A stretch of DNA of 64,000 nt from Microplitis mediator (Eukaryota > Arthropoda > Insecta > Hymenoptera > Braconidae), in assembly GCF_029852145.1 (NCBI RefSeq), contig NC_079975.1, positions 22,511,364 to 22,575,363 of the forward strand, read 5' to 3'. The position numbers were made by a program, and so were the translations under genes. This document shows positions 46,153-58,350 of this stretch, piece after piece. Every line of letters starts with the position of its first letter. The stretch's first letter is position 1. The notes beneath the pieces are model-generated. The model was given only the letters and a program-made list of their open reading frames with translations. It was not told the DNA's origin and did no database searches.

Positions 46153-47110
46153 TGATCCTGAAGTTAGAAGACAATTAAAAATTTCCGTATTTTTTTTTTT
46201 AACAAATAAATTGCAAAAAAAATGCATGTGTAGAAAATTAAAAAAACCATAGGTGCAATTTTTTTAAATATTTTTTTTTTTACAGTTTATTGTTTTTAGA
46301 AAAATTGAAAAATTATTAGACGTCAGCTAACTTATGATCCTGAAGTTAACAGACAATTAATAATTTTTGAATTTTTTTTTCTACCAATTAATTACAACGA
46401 ATAAAAATCCAAAAATATGCACGTAGGAAATTAAAATATCTATAAGTGCAATTTTTTCAAATTTTTTTTTTTTTATAATTTAGTGTTTTTAGAAAAATTC
46501 AAAAATTATTAGACGTCAGCTAACTAATGATCGTGAAGTTAGCAGACAAATAATAATTTTTTTTTCTATTAATTAATTACAAAGAAAAAAAAAATCCAAA
46601 AATATGCACATGTACGAAATGAAAAAAACCATAAGTGCAATTTTTTCAAATTATTTTTTTTTATAATTTAGTGTTTTTAGAAAAATTCAAAGATTATTAG
46701 ACGTCAGCTGACTTATGATCCTGAAGCCAGCAAACAATTAATAACTTTTGAATTTTCTTCTACTAATTAATTACAAAAAAAAAAAAAAAAATCTAAAAAT
46801 ATGCACATGTAGGAAATTAAAATATCTATAAGTGCAGTTTTTTCAAATTTTTTATTTTTATAATTTACTGTTTTTAGAAAAATCCAAAAATTATTAGACG
46901 TCAGCTGACTTATGATCCTGAAGTTAGCAGACAATTAATAACTTTTGAATTTTTTTTCTACTAATTAATTACGAAAAAAAAAAAATCCAAAAATATGCAC
47001 ATGTAGGAAATTAAAATATCTATAAGTGCAATTTTTTAAAATATTTTTTTTTAACAATTTATTGTTTTTAGAAAAGTTCAAAAATTATTAAACGTCGGCT
47101 AACTAGTATC
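46153..47110. repeat. Tandem array of five family B MITE units
   Basis: Units begin at 46153, 46335, 46529, 46715 and 46913 with TGATCCTGAAGTTAGCAGAC-type starts, and end CAGCTAACTTA or TCGGCTAACTAGTATCA. The period is 182-198 bp. Neighbouring units are closely alike (ATATGCACATGTAGGAAATT and ATATCTATAAGTGCAATTTT blocks), as expected of tandem duplication. Confidence 0.85.
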
Positions 47111-48330
47111 ATAAATTTTAATTAAATCTATTTGCTAAAATAAATCACGGATTAAGTAATTAAATAACATAAAGTAATTATATAAATAAAAGAAAAAATT
47201 TTCATAAATATAATATTCAAGGATTCAAATAAAGTGACTAAGTCACGGTAAAGGCCATCGCGTATTATCGCAACGCATCAGTATTGGTCACCGATAACAA
47301 GTAAGGCATAGTGTGTAGTGTGCAACGAGGCACATTTGATGAAAGAAACTTGAGCAATTTTTTAAAATACAAGTACAAACCGAAACAATAGGACACTTTC
47401 ATTGAATAAATCAATTACTTTGCTTTTAATTTCGCCCACTCGCTAAATCATTAAATTTATTTGCGATCCATTAAATTATAGAGCGATCTATTGGATTAAA
47501 ACTGTCGCCATATTCATAATTAATTATTGTTATTATTTATAAATGATTAATTAATAATTGAATTAGATGACGTTGAGGTAGACACGCCTCGGTGCAATGA
47601 GAGGTGTGTCCCGACCGTTGCAAGAGCCGTAATATATTTTTTTATAACATTTAACTTAATGCGCATTTTAAAGTCGATCTGCTGGCCCCGTCTTAAGACC
47701 TTGGGCAACTTCAGTACTCTGATATCATTGTGCACATATTATATTCATTTAATTAATGAAATTATCAGCAAATATTTTAACCACATTCGAGTAAAACATT
47801 TTTTTTTAATGCTTGCACACCTAAAATATATGAGGCATTGGAGTGAAGCATTTCCTTATTTAATTCATCATATATATGTAGTATATTATTAGTCCTATGA
47901 CAATTTAATAACTTGCAATTATATAATTGTTATTTATTTTATTATTAAACAATTATTTTATTAATCATCCAGGATATTTTGTCAGTAACAGGATATTGCA
48001 TATTTTTAATTAATATTTTTAATAATAAAACAAGAAAGATAAATGGTTATTGAGATGAGAATAATTAGTTTATGATGATGCTGACTTATGTATCAAAGAA
48101 AATATATACAATGTATTATATGTCCTTACAATTGAATCCGCAATCGTAAAACAGTCAGTTTAATATGCGTTAAAAGTGTACAATTTTTTTTATGTCTTCA
48201 TTTAATTTTATTCTTTTAAATAAATTTTTTAATTATTCACTGAGAGAAAAAATAAATTTTACACGGAGAGAAATTTATGGTAACAATTACAATATATTAT
48301 GGGAATGTTTACCATAATATAATTACGTTT
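47111..48330. other. Non-coding, presumed intron
   Basis: Mostly unique AT-rich sequence. A GC-rich patch at 47570-47640 holds a stem of GACACGCCTC (47581-47590) against GAGGTGTGTC (47601-47610), with a 10-base loop. No gene supported. Confidence 0.45.
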
Positions 48331-48368
48331 ACACAGTTAGAAATTTTGTGTATTTGTGTTAAAAAATT

Positions 48369-48758
48369 ATCCCTGATTAAACAACTGAATTCGATCGAAT
48401 TAAACGGAATTAAATTTTTAATTCTATTTAATTCAGATAAATTCTGTTAATTCGGTACCTAACTTGAAAATGAATTCTTTCTAATTCGGCAGGAAACCCC
48501 GACTTTGTCCAAATTAAAACGAATTTAAATAATTCTATTCGGTTTAATTCTGATTAATTAAAAAATAATTCTCCAATTTCTGGTTCTGAATCCGAATTAA
48601 ACTGAATTTAAACGAATTTTGAATTTTTAAATCGGTTTTATTCTGTTTAATTCAAATTCAAATTTTCAATTCAGTTGAATTCTGTTTTGCAGAATTCGAC
48701 AGAATATAACAGAATTAAAATTTTTAATTCGGTTGAATTCAGTTGTTTAATTAGGGAT
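48369..48758. mobile_element. MITE family K nested in J
   Basis: ATCCCTGATTAAACAACTG at the left and CAGTTGTTTAATTAGGGAT at the right, one mismatch. The interior is built from GAATTAAA/TTTAATTC words, making much of it self-complementary. Confidence 0.8.
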
Positions 48759-49629
48759 TTGGTTAAATTTTTTGTGTTGATTTTTAACACAGAAATCTGT
48801 TGATTCAACATAAACCGTTTGTGTTATTTTACTTCAACAGATTTTTTATATTAAATGATTGGAAAATCTAGAACGTAACACATTTCTTGTGTTATTCGAA
48901 AATTAACACAAAATTTGTGTTGTTTGACTCAACGTTCCCGCGCAATTCTTCATTACTATAACCAAGCAAAGCATTGTATCAGCATTTTCTGCAGGGAAAT
49001 TTGGATTATAATTTATTTACAATTAAATATATACATTTTACAATTAAATTTAGATCACTTTCATACCTTTTTGACCTGGTTCAATTGTTCGCTAAATTGA
49101 CATAAGTTCTACTAAGGGTAGATCAGTATACTTGAGTTGGTTAGGTTATGTGCTTATGTTTATTAGTTGATTTTAACAGGAAAAATGTGTTAAATTTACA
49201 CAAATGTTATGTTAAAAGTAGACAAATTTTCTGTCAAAAGAACAGATTTTATGTGTTCAATTTTATTTAACATAAAATTTGTGTTAAAGATCAACACAAA
49301 CGTACTGTGTTGAATTAACACAAAAATTTGTGTATACCGTTTGCAACAGACGATTTGTGTTGAATTTAACACAACATTTCTAACTGTGTATATGAATGCT
49401 CCGTATATGGCCATGTATGTAAATTGGCCATGTATGACCAAACATAGCTTGATACGGCCATATATGACTGAATATGACTATATATATGTATAGAAATTTT
49501 AACTGAACTAAAAAAACAAATTTTTTTTAATTATTTTGGCGACGCAGAGATTATCAGATATGCGAATGATTAAATTCCTAATCGAATTGGAAATTTTTAA
49601 TTCAGAGAAAAAACGCTAGACTTATTAAT

Positions 49630-49712
49630 GATCGCACCCGCTTCAGTAGGATTTGAACTTGGGACCTTCCGTACGAGAGACCGACGCTTTGACGACTAGG
49701 CTATGCAACCGA
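49630..49712 (-). mobile_element. tRNA-like (SINE-like) relic
   Basis: On the minus strand: TTGCATAGCCTAGTCGTCAA (box A-like), AGCGTCGGTCTCTCGTACGG, then CCCAAGTTCAAATCC (box B-like). Box spacing is tRNA-like, but neither the T-arm nor the acceptor stem pairs properly, so this is not a working tRNA gene. It most resembles the head of a tRNA-derived SINE. Confidence 0.6.
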
Positions 49713-49836
49713 CAGTTTTCTATAGAAATTTGATAAAAAATTATGTTTTCCAAAATTATTTTGAATCGTCATTTATGAGATATTATCATATTTGAACGAT
49801 TTGTGTTGAATTTAACACAAAATTTCTAACTGTGTA

Positions 49837-51171
49837 GTAGTAATACCATAATAACAGCCAACCTAACCCTAGTCTGAAATCGTCTTGTTTCATCCCTTGC
49901 CACACAATATACTATTTCGACATAAATTTCTGATCGTTTTGTTAACATATTGGTGCCCTATCGATATGTCACAGTAGCCTAAAAACTGATATCTTGTAGA
50001 TGCCCGCAGATAATTTTTGAGTAAAAATTATCCATAAAATTTAGTACTGTAAGGACATCTAGTCAGTAACTAAATTTTTATCATGTTGTTAGTAGCAATT
50101 GGACTGGACCATATTTTACAATGCGTATGGGAAAAATTTACATATTTTCCACATGTCCTCACATTATCATATTTTTTGGGTAATTTTTACTAAAAATTTA
50201 TCTGCATGTCTCAAAGGCAAATATGCTACTTGGAAACCCTGGTTCAAATACTCGAAATATCCAAAAAGTTGTTCATAGTTTTTAAATTTTTCTATGAAAA
50301 GTTCCTTTTAAAAATAGATACTTTAAGCTTCATAAACTTTTGAAGAAAATTACTAAACATAAATTTCTTATTTTTTTTTAAGAAAAAAAAAAAAAATAAC
50401 CAATAAAAAAAGTATAAAACCTGTCTGAATAATTTTTTATTCCTGACAGATCGGAGTAACTGACTTTTATCTTTTCTTTCATTGTTATTATTATTGTTTT
50501 TTTGTACTACAGATGTTATTCCCGTGAAAAAATATATCAACAACAACTTAAGTGTCTCACGTCAATGTTTTCCGCAAGGTCATTAAATATTTTTAAGAAG
50601 TGACGTAAATAGCCGCGACTGATTACTATTTTGTCGTCAGTCGCGAAAATAAATAAGCCGTGAAATTATTTAACACAGTTGTGATAAATATTCTACACAC
50701 TAAAGACAAAAAAAATATTTAAATCTGTTTGATTCTCTATTAGCGTCTTCTCGTAAAAAAAAAAAAAAATACGTCACCTAATTATGTTTTCATCCCGCCA
50801 CAAAAGATTATTTTTTTCGCAGAAGCAAATAATTAGACATAATTTATTAGTATTTACATATTTTAATCATACCAAAATATATATATGATAATGTATTACA
50901 GCCTTCTTGAGACTCGTGAGCTTTTTTATTTATTAACACATGCAATAAACCGTGCAGTGCCTTGTATTGTCGGTTGTCCTCGAATTTGTGTGTGCACAGC
51001 GTTATTAAAAAATCTCAGGGATATTTTATTCTGATATTTTTTTTACATCCTACTCTCTACAAATGATAACAATAACAATAACAAATTCATTCATCATATA
51101 TTTTTTTAGCTTGTCCGTTATGGAACACTTGTAAGATCTCGATTCGTTTAAATGAATTTTTTATACACAGA
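49837..51171. other. Non-coding
   Basis: AT-rich, no gene. A 9-bp perfect stem (CGCGACTGA at 50614-50622 with TCAGTCGCG at 50637-50645) is the only structured item noticed. Confidence 0.45.
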
Positions 51172-51285
51172 AAAGACAATTTTTGGCGCGAAAAATTTTT
51201 ACTCGCTCCGAGAAATTCTTTGCATTATCAATTAAAAACAAAAGTTTTTTTGGCGCGAAAAAAAATTTCTTGCATGTGTATTATT
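51172..51285. mobile_element. MITE family D, short copy
   Basis: From ACACAGAAAAGACAATTTTT to TTCTTGCATGTGTA, with GGCGCGAAAAATTTTT arms. Confidence 0.55.
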
Positions 51286-51550
51286 AAAATTGATTGTTTT
51301 TGAAATTTATCTAGGAATAAAATTCATTTTTTCAAACCCTCAGAGCTCAAATTAAAAAAAAATTGAAATTACTCGTTTTCTGATAAAATTAACTTGAAAC
51401 GTCAAAAAAATTTCACTAAAAATCAGAGGACGAGATTTTTCTGTTACGGGTTTAATGAATTTAAAAAAATGTCATGATAACGCAGTATCGTCTATACTTT
51501 CAACTAAAATTATTTTAGTTGAATACTGAGTGAAAATAAAAAATTCGACA

Positions 51551-52111
51551 ACTTGGGTCAAAAATAAAACTTGATTTAGACTTGGTTTACCAACTCGAAA
51601 TTTGGAGCCGTTTTTCACAAGACAAACTCGACTTTTTTTTACGTAGATATGAAATATATTGAGTTTGAGCCTTGGGTTAGACTTAACTGGCTTACTTAGT
51701 CACGATTTAAGATGAAAAAGTCAAGATCAAGTCGAAATTGACTTGGCTTAGACTTGTTTGACTTAAATTATAAGGCGAAAAAGTCAAAACTAAGGTAAAA
51801 TAATTTTTATATATTAAGGCGGAAGTAGGGCGAATAAATAACTTTTTTTTGACTTGATTCAGCAAGTCAAAAGTAAGATGAATGACTATCATGCTCGAAG
51901 CAAAGACGAATAAGTTCAAACTAAGATCAAAAATTAAAAATAAGTTGAAATAAGTTGAAACTAAGATGAAAAAAGTTCAAAAAGTTTAAAAAAATTTAAT
52001 TTAAGTCGAAAAAGTCGAGATCTTATCGAAAAATCGTCGGCAAATCGATAACTTCAAAAGAAAAATAAGGTGAAGCAAGCCTGAATCAAGTTTTATTTTT
52101 GACCCGGGTAA
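51551..52111. mobile_element. MITE with ACTTGGGTCAAAAATAAAAC ends
   Basis: The left end is matched in reverse by GTTTTATTTTTGACCCGGGT at the right. Length about 560 bp. The interior is a run of imperfect AAGTCRAAA-type words. Confidence 0.75.
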
Positions 52112-52899
52112 GAGAAATTTTATTGATTAAAAAATTTTCATTACACTAAAAATCGTTAAAATAATTCTTGAGTCAAGAAAAGTTTTGACTTGAATTTGAA
52201 ATTTTTATTCAGAATTCTTGTCAAAAGTTCATTTATAGTTTTTTTTTATCGTTGATCTAAAGTTCGAAATTTGCTTATTTTTAATTTTTGAATTGTGGTC
52301 AAATTAAAAACACTTGGATTCCGTCGATATCCGTTTGTTTTCTGACTTTTTTTTTGTTAATAAATAAATTTATTCATACATTTAAATATTAAAATAAATA
52401 ATTCGCTCGATTATTTAAAATGCCAGTAAGCAAACAAAATAAAATAAATTATTGACAAGGGGATGATATTTACCCTTGTGTACAATGGCGCACCCACTTA
52501 TCGATGTCACTATTACTATTATACATACATATATTGTCATTGTGATACCTTATCCATTTTTACTTTTTTATCTCTTGGTTTTATTTATTTTCTTTTACTC
52601 TCCGACCCTAAAAGGTTAAAGGTAAGACACGTTAACCTTGTCAGAGATTGACATAGATCTTTATTGGCATTTAATTATGAAGAAAATAAAATAATGTCTC
52701 GTCTGCGGTCACTCTATATAATTTATTTTTATTACTTAGCTAATAAACAATCTCATTACCCGACCGAATTACAATTTTACTTTTTTATCAACTTTTTTTT
52801 GAATAATTAACTCGATAATTGAATAAATTATTTTGAGAAAATTTATCCTGTACTTTAAAAATAGGAATGACAGCTCAAATTTTTAAAATATCGGCAAAG

Positions 52900-53720
52900 T
52901 TGATCAGACAGTTTTTGTAGCTCAACAAATTTTCTATAAAAAAGGTATCAATGATTTTTTTTTAAAATTCAATATTTCGAGCTTTGGAAGCTTTTCAAAG
53001 CCTAAATATAATTAAATTTAAAAGAAAAGGTACAGGAATTTCAAAATCCAAATTACAGATGAAATGTCAAAAATATCAAAAAAGTTATTCAGACTTTTTT
53101 TGTAGATCTTTAAATTTCCAATATAAAAGGTTCTTATAACTTTTGTTCTAGAATCAATATTTTAAGCTCTGAAAGCTTTTCAAAGCCCAAGAAGTATTAA
53201 ATTTAAAAACAACGGTTCAGGAATTTCAAAATCCAAATGACAGATCAAATTATCAAAAAATTTATTAAGACCATTTTTGTAGACCTTTAAATTTACAATA
53301 AGAAAGGCCCTTATAACTTTTGTTCTACAATCAATATTTTGAGCTCTGGAAGCTTTTCAAAGCCCAAATATTATTAAATTTTAAAAAAAAGGTACAGGGA
53401 TTTGAAAGTCCAAATTACAGATGAAATATAAAAATATCAAAAAAGTTATTCAGACCTTTTTTGTAGATCTTTAAATTTCCGATAAAAAAGACCTTTGTAA
53501 CTTTTGTCCTAAAATCAATATTTTGAGCTCTGGAAGCTTTTCGAAGCTCAAATATAATTAAATTTAAAAAAAAAGGTACAGGAATTTAAAAATCCAAATG
53601 ACAGATCAAATATCAAAAATATGAAAAAAGTTACTAAGACCATTTTCGTAGATCTTTAAATTTCCAATAAAAAAGGTCCTCATAACTTTTGTCCTAAAAT
53701 CAATTTTAAGCTCCAAAAGT
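52900..53720. repeat. Family L tandem array, about 4.5 units of 178-185 bp
   Basis: CAGGAATTTCAAAATCC-type blocks recur at about 53034, 53217, 53395 and 53579, each with GTAGATCTTTAAATTTCC and GGAAGCTTTTCAAAGCCC. The minus-strand open frame at 53606-53860 overlaps the last unit and is not a gene. Confidence 0.8.
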
Positions 53721-53929
53721 TTGTAAAGTTCCCAAAAAAATTTTTCCCGCCTCACATCTAAAAATTGATAATTCAAATTTTTATCCGAAAATTTTTTGGT
53801 AAATTTAAAAAAAATGAAACTTGTTGGTTGCACGTTCAATAAAAAAACAATCAACTCCAATTTTTTGCCGCCAATTTCATTTAATCATTATAAATATTAT
53901 TGTTATTATCATGATCCATCCCCTCCATC

Positions 53930-55042
53930 TTAAAGAATCCGCGTGCGCTTCCACCACTCCTCAAAAACACCTGTCTTCGTCGTGATAGTAGTGGCCCCCG
54001 TCGGACAGACGTCGAGAATAACATAACATGTATCGCGATGCCCCGCTTACCTCAACTCAATAATACCCGCGGCTTCAGCATCGACATACGTGCATCGCGT
54101 GTCCGTCTTCCACATATCAGATATCCCAACGCATCTACATCTCTCAACATCTAAAATCAAACTCCAATAAACAATAATCTTCATACCTAAACTAAAATAA
54201 CCCATAAAAATAAAAAATATATTTTTAGTGCTGTGTTATTTAAATGTCCTCAATATTTTGTTATAAAATATATTTTTACTTTCCATTATTGACATTTTTT
54301 TTTTTTAAATTTCGAAATGTCGAATTATTTTTTAGACTCAAAATTTTAAGTTTTGAGTCTAAATAGATAATTTTTAAAATAAGTGAGTCATTTAATTTTT
54401 TTTATAAACAAGTGAATTTAAATTAAAATTTTAAACATTTTTATAAATGAGAGAAATTTTTTTACAACCTTGTAATGTGATAATAAATTCAATTCTATTG
54501 TAAATTATGATTTATGATAATAATACAAGACAATAAATTAGTGTCCATTATCGGTACTAAAAAAAAATGTATATAAATATATATATCTAGTATGTCTTTA
54601 TCTATTTAAAAGTTACATATTTATTTTATTTATTTATGTCCACTATATATGTATATATGTATGATATATATATACGTATCAGTGTAATAAATTTCTTATT
54701 GTTACTTAAAAATTTTTAGTGCACTGCAATAATATAAAAGCAAGTGATCTTACATTAATTATTTAACAATTGATATAAACACGATAACAAATATATGACA
54801 CTTTGTCACTAGTCACTTATCGTGTGATTTTATTTATTAAAAATACTTAACTAAAAATTTATTATGATAAATTTGAGTTATCATAAATATTTAATAAAAT
54901 GACTGTGATTTGTTGGCAATAGTGAAGAGCAAAAAATTTTATGCAGTAAAAAGTGTAGTGCAAATAAATGGTTTTTTGTGTTATATATTGAAGATTTGCT
55001 GAATAATATTCTCGTTAAATTATATATTTATTGAGAAAAGAT
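53930..55042 (+). promoter_or_regulatory. Promoter-like island upstream of candidate exon at 55043
   Basis: 53930-54170 is GC-rich and non-repetitive against an AT-rich background (CCCCCGTCGGACAGACGTCG; CATCGCGTGTCCGTC). It is followed by an AT-rich stretch with no repeats identified up to the exon. A long 5' UTR or an untranslated first exon is possible. Confidence 0.4.
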
Positions 55043-55115
55043 ATGAGTCTTAGTGATGTTACTCTCAGAGATATAGGAATGGATCCCAAAGATCAGTACG
55101 TTCTTGAGCCGAATT
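55043..55115 (+). CDS. Candidate first coding exon (24 codons)
   Basis: Starts MSLSDVTLRDIGMDPKDQYV and ends LEPN plus one base before GTAAGT (phase 1). Codon choice and composition look coding, and it is the most protein-like of the three candidate starts. It shares its phase with 34416-34506, so both could splice to one common exon beyond 64000. The protein family is not recognised. Confidence 0.55.
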
Positions 55116-57407
55116 GTAAGTTTTTTTTAATATTTTGTTTATATATAGGTAATATTTTAGATGGAATGTAGGAAATTAGGTGGTTATTATTCGGGAAAGG
55201 GGTGAGGATAAAATGGCGGGAGCGGGATTTTTAAAATGATAATTTGAAAACTGTAAATTTGAACTTAATTGCAGTTCTCAAATGGAAAAACCACTTCGGG
55301 GACTGACGATTAAGAACAAAAAATAAATACACATATATATAGATATATATACATTTTTTTTTTAGTATATAAAGGCTACAAAAAAAAATTAATAGGTTTT
55401 TAATTATTAAATAAAAAAAAATAAAATTTAAAACTTCGATTTTTTTTTATATTTAGACAAATGTTTTCTCGCGCTATTTTATAAATTTATATAGATATAA
55501 AATTTATATATAACCCGGCAAAAATTACAGATTGTGATTATTAGACAAGCAATTTAATTTTATCGATCTAAATTAATTGCTCAGCAAAAAACAGAAAACA
55601 AAATTAACTGAAGTTACGTTACCGAACAAGGGGTATCAAAAATTTTTTAAATTATTTTTCAAACTATAATTGAATTCCCGAGTCAAAAAACAAATTCTAG
55701 TTCAGTCCTCAAAGTGGTAAAATTGGTCATAACTACTACTTTGAGGACTACACTAGGATAACTTTCTATTCTGTTGTCAAATTCTAAATTGATCCTCAAA
55801 AACCTCATTGAGAACTTTGAGACTTAAATCCGAAAGTGTTTTTTGACTCGGGATCGAACTTACCCGAGTCAAAAAGCAAATTCTAGTTTAGTCCTCAAAA
55901 GCCTCAATTCTTTTGATGTTTTATTTGCCGCCTAGAAAGTAACTCTACTTTAGTACTCAAAATCCTCAATAAGAACTATGAGGTCTAAATGCGAATAATT
56001 TATCGATTTTAAATTGTAACTAAGGCCTCAAAATTCTCAACGAATGAAAAGTTATACTTCGGACTTTGAAAAATTTTGGATAGAAAAGGGAGGGGAGAGA
56101 ATACGTCGAATGAGATTTTTGAGGTTCAAATTTGGATAAAATTATTCCTGTATGTTTTGAGTCTTTGGAGGCACTAATCCAGATCATGTTATTCCAGTTT
56201 AGACCTCGAAGTCGTAAAATTGGTCATAACTCTTACTTTGAGGACTAAACTAGGATAAATTTCTATTCTGTTGTCAAATTCTAAATTGATCCTCAAAAAC
56301 CTCATTGAGAACTTTGAGACTTAAATCCGAAAGTGTTTTTTGACTCGGAATCGAACCCGATTCAAAACACAAATTCTAGTTTAGTAATCAAAAGCCTTAA
56401 TTCCTTTGATGTTTTATTTGCCGCCCAGAAAGTAACTCTACTTTAGTACTCAAAATCCTCAATGAGAACTATGAGGTCTAAATCCAAATTTGTTTTTTGA
56501 TTCGGGAATGAAAAGAAATTTATAAATTAATTTTCAGAAATTTTTTAGCCATTACCGAAGTTTAAATAATATATGATTGCTAACAGATATTTAAGTATTT
56601 TGTGGTTTGGTCGTTTCTAAACCTAAAATTCATGTTGGATTCTGTGGTGATGAAAAAGAAGGTGGTAATATAAGAACACAAGAACCAATCGACAAATTAT
56701 ACGTCTACCTTAAGCATTCTTTTAAATTGCTTTAGTTCAAAAACCTCAGATCCACATTTTTTTTTTTTTTTTACACCCATTATAATCCAGCCCTCCCCCT
56801 TCCCCACATATATATTTATATATATTATAATAACTACTTTAATCTGCTTTATTCTGGATAAAAACGAAAATTTTATTAAATGACCACTTAAAATATTTTT
56901 GATAATTAAATATTTCAACAGATAATTACAATTTAAAAATTTATACGATCTACTTAATAATCTTACAATTAATCTGGTAGTATAGCCTATAGTAATACTT
57001 AAAAAAAATAAATAAAATATTTCTATAGATAAAAAAAAATAATTAAAATTCATAAGCCGGAGGAAAAAAAACTTGTGGCTGTAAAAATAATGTCAATTGA
57101 TAATTGAATAATATTTTAATGAAACATTTGAGCTAGATTGAGAAGGAAAATTTTAATAATATTCCTGTTATTATTTTTATTATTATTATAAAAGCTGATT
57201 AAACTGGTTCGCTTATTACTCTGAATATTGCATTGATGATACGCATGCTGTGCGTTGTTTTATAGTTATGTCACGGCAACAAAACACGGTGATTCACCTG
57301 TACGTTCATTTATCTCGGAATATTTTCAATGAGTCGCATATTATTATTTTAATGTAATAATTAATTCATAGATATGTTCTTATAAATATTTATTTTTTCG
57401 AGTACTT
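55116..57407. other. Non-coding, with a ~496-bp partial duplication
   Basis: A block from GTAAAATTGGTCATAACT (55717) through TTGACTCGGGATCGAAC recurs from 56213. The GATGTTTTATTTGCCGCC blocks at about 55916 and 56406 follow the same order. The rest is AT-rich, and no exon is supported. Confidence 0.55.
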
Positions 57408-58155
57408 GAAGATCGAAACATTTTTCACGCAACGAAAATGAAAACAATTTATGTAATTTGACTCCCGTGTAAAATAAATCATTGAAAAAAGGTTGAAAAA
57501 CTTTTTTTGAACGATTTTTAAACTTCTGAAAATTCAACTAGAAAACATTTGACAATATTTTTGGACTATTGTGTAAACTTGTTTGACATTCTATTAAAAG
57601 TGATACATTTTATCATTTTTTTCAGTGGAAAATATGGTCAGTAAAAACTGATTTTTATTTATTTCTGACCTTTTTTTTCTTTGCTTTTTTGAATTTGAAT
57701 TTTCCAGTTTGAAAAACGTTCAAAAAAAGATGTACCTGGAAACCAAAACGTTTTTCTCGCAACGAAAATGAAAATAATTCATGAAATTCGTGTCTAATGG
57801 CGACTTAAGGGGTAGTTGGGGTGGCCTGTCATTTTCGGGTAACGTGCGAAACATTTACGAAATCTAGATCCAGTAGATTTTTTACTTCTCATTTCTTTTT
57901 TCTTATTTTCGTTCCGCGAAAAACGTTCTCATCTTCAGGTACATAAAAAAAGTTGATCGTTGTGTCATGTTTTAAAGTTTAGAATAGTCAATTTTTTTTT
58001 TTACAGGCTTTGAAGGTGACTTAAGGGGTGGTTGGGGTGGCCTGCAATTATCGGCTGACGTGCGAAACATTTCGGAAATCTCAATCCAGTAGATTTTTTA
58101 CCATTCATTTCGATTTTTTATTTTCGTTCTGTGAAAAACGTTTCGATTTTCAGGT
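57408..58155. mobile_element. MITE family H, an outer copy with an inner copy of the same family
   Basis: The outer ends are ACTTGAAGATCGAAACATTT (57410) and AACGTTTCGATTTTCAGGT (58155). The inner copy at 57731-57943 has TGTACCTGGAAACCAAAACG and CGTTCTCATCTTCAGGTAC. Both include AAGGGGTGGTTGGGGTGGCC-like and ATCCAGTAGATTTTTTAC blocks. A third copy lies at 61256-61437. Confidence 0.7.
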
Positions 58156-58164
58156 TCTTTGTTA

Positions 58165-58350
58165 TGATCCTGAAGTTACCAGACAATTAATAATTTTTGA
58201 ATTTTTTTTTCTACTAATTAATTACAAAGAAAAAAAAAATCCAAAAATATGCACGTAGGAAATTAAAATATCTATAAGTGCAATTATTTGAAATATTTTT
58301 TAGTTCTTAAAAAAATCCAAAATTTGTTAGATGTCGGCCAAATTCACTAT
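58165..58350. mobile_element. MITE family B
   Basis: Starts ATGATCCTGAAGTTACCAGA, contains ATATGCACGTAGGAAATT and ends GATGTCGGCCAAATTCACTATCA. It abuts the family H copy. The open frame running across the H/B junction is not a gene. Confidence 0.7.

Larger units (their letters stand above)
48331..49836. mobile_element. MITE family J complex
   Basis: The left end ACACAGTTAGAAATTTTGTG (48331) has two inverted partners: CACAACATTTCTAACTGTGT ending at 49389 and CACAAAATTTCTAACTGTGT ending at 49836. The interior is rich in TGTGTTAA-type words. It contains family K (48369-48758) near its left end. The spacer 49400-49790 carries a tRNA-like relic. Two overlapping or adjacent J copies are likely. 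Confidence 0.65.

Noticed and set aside
46153..47110. CRISPR-like array
   Set aside because: Unit length near 190 bp with inverted ends and eukaryotic context; it is a tandem MITE.
49630..49712. Functional tRNA gene
   Set aside because: T-arm and acceptor stem do not pair and the anticodon stem is broken; kept only as a SINE-like relic.
58028..58258. 76-codon plus-strand frame
   Set aside because: Runs across the junction of family H and family B elements.
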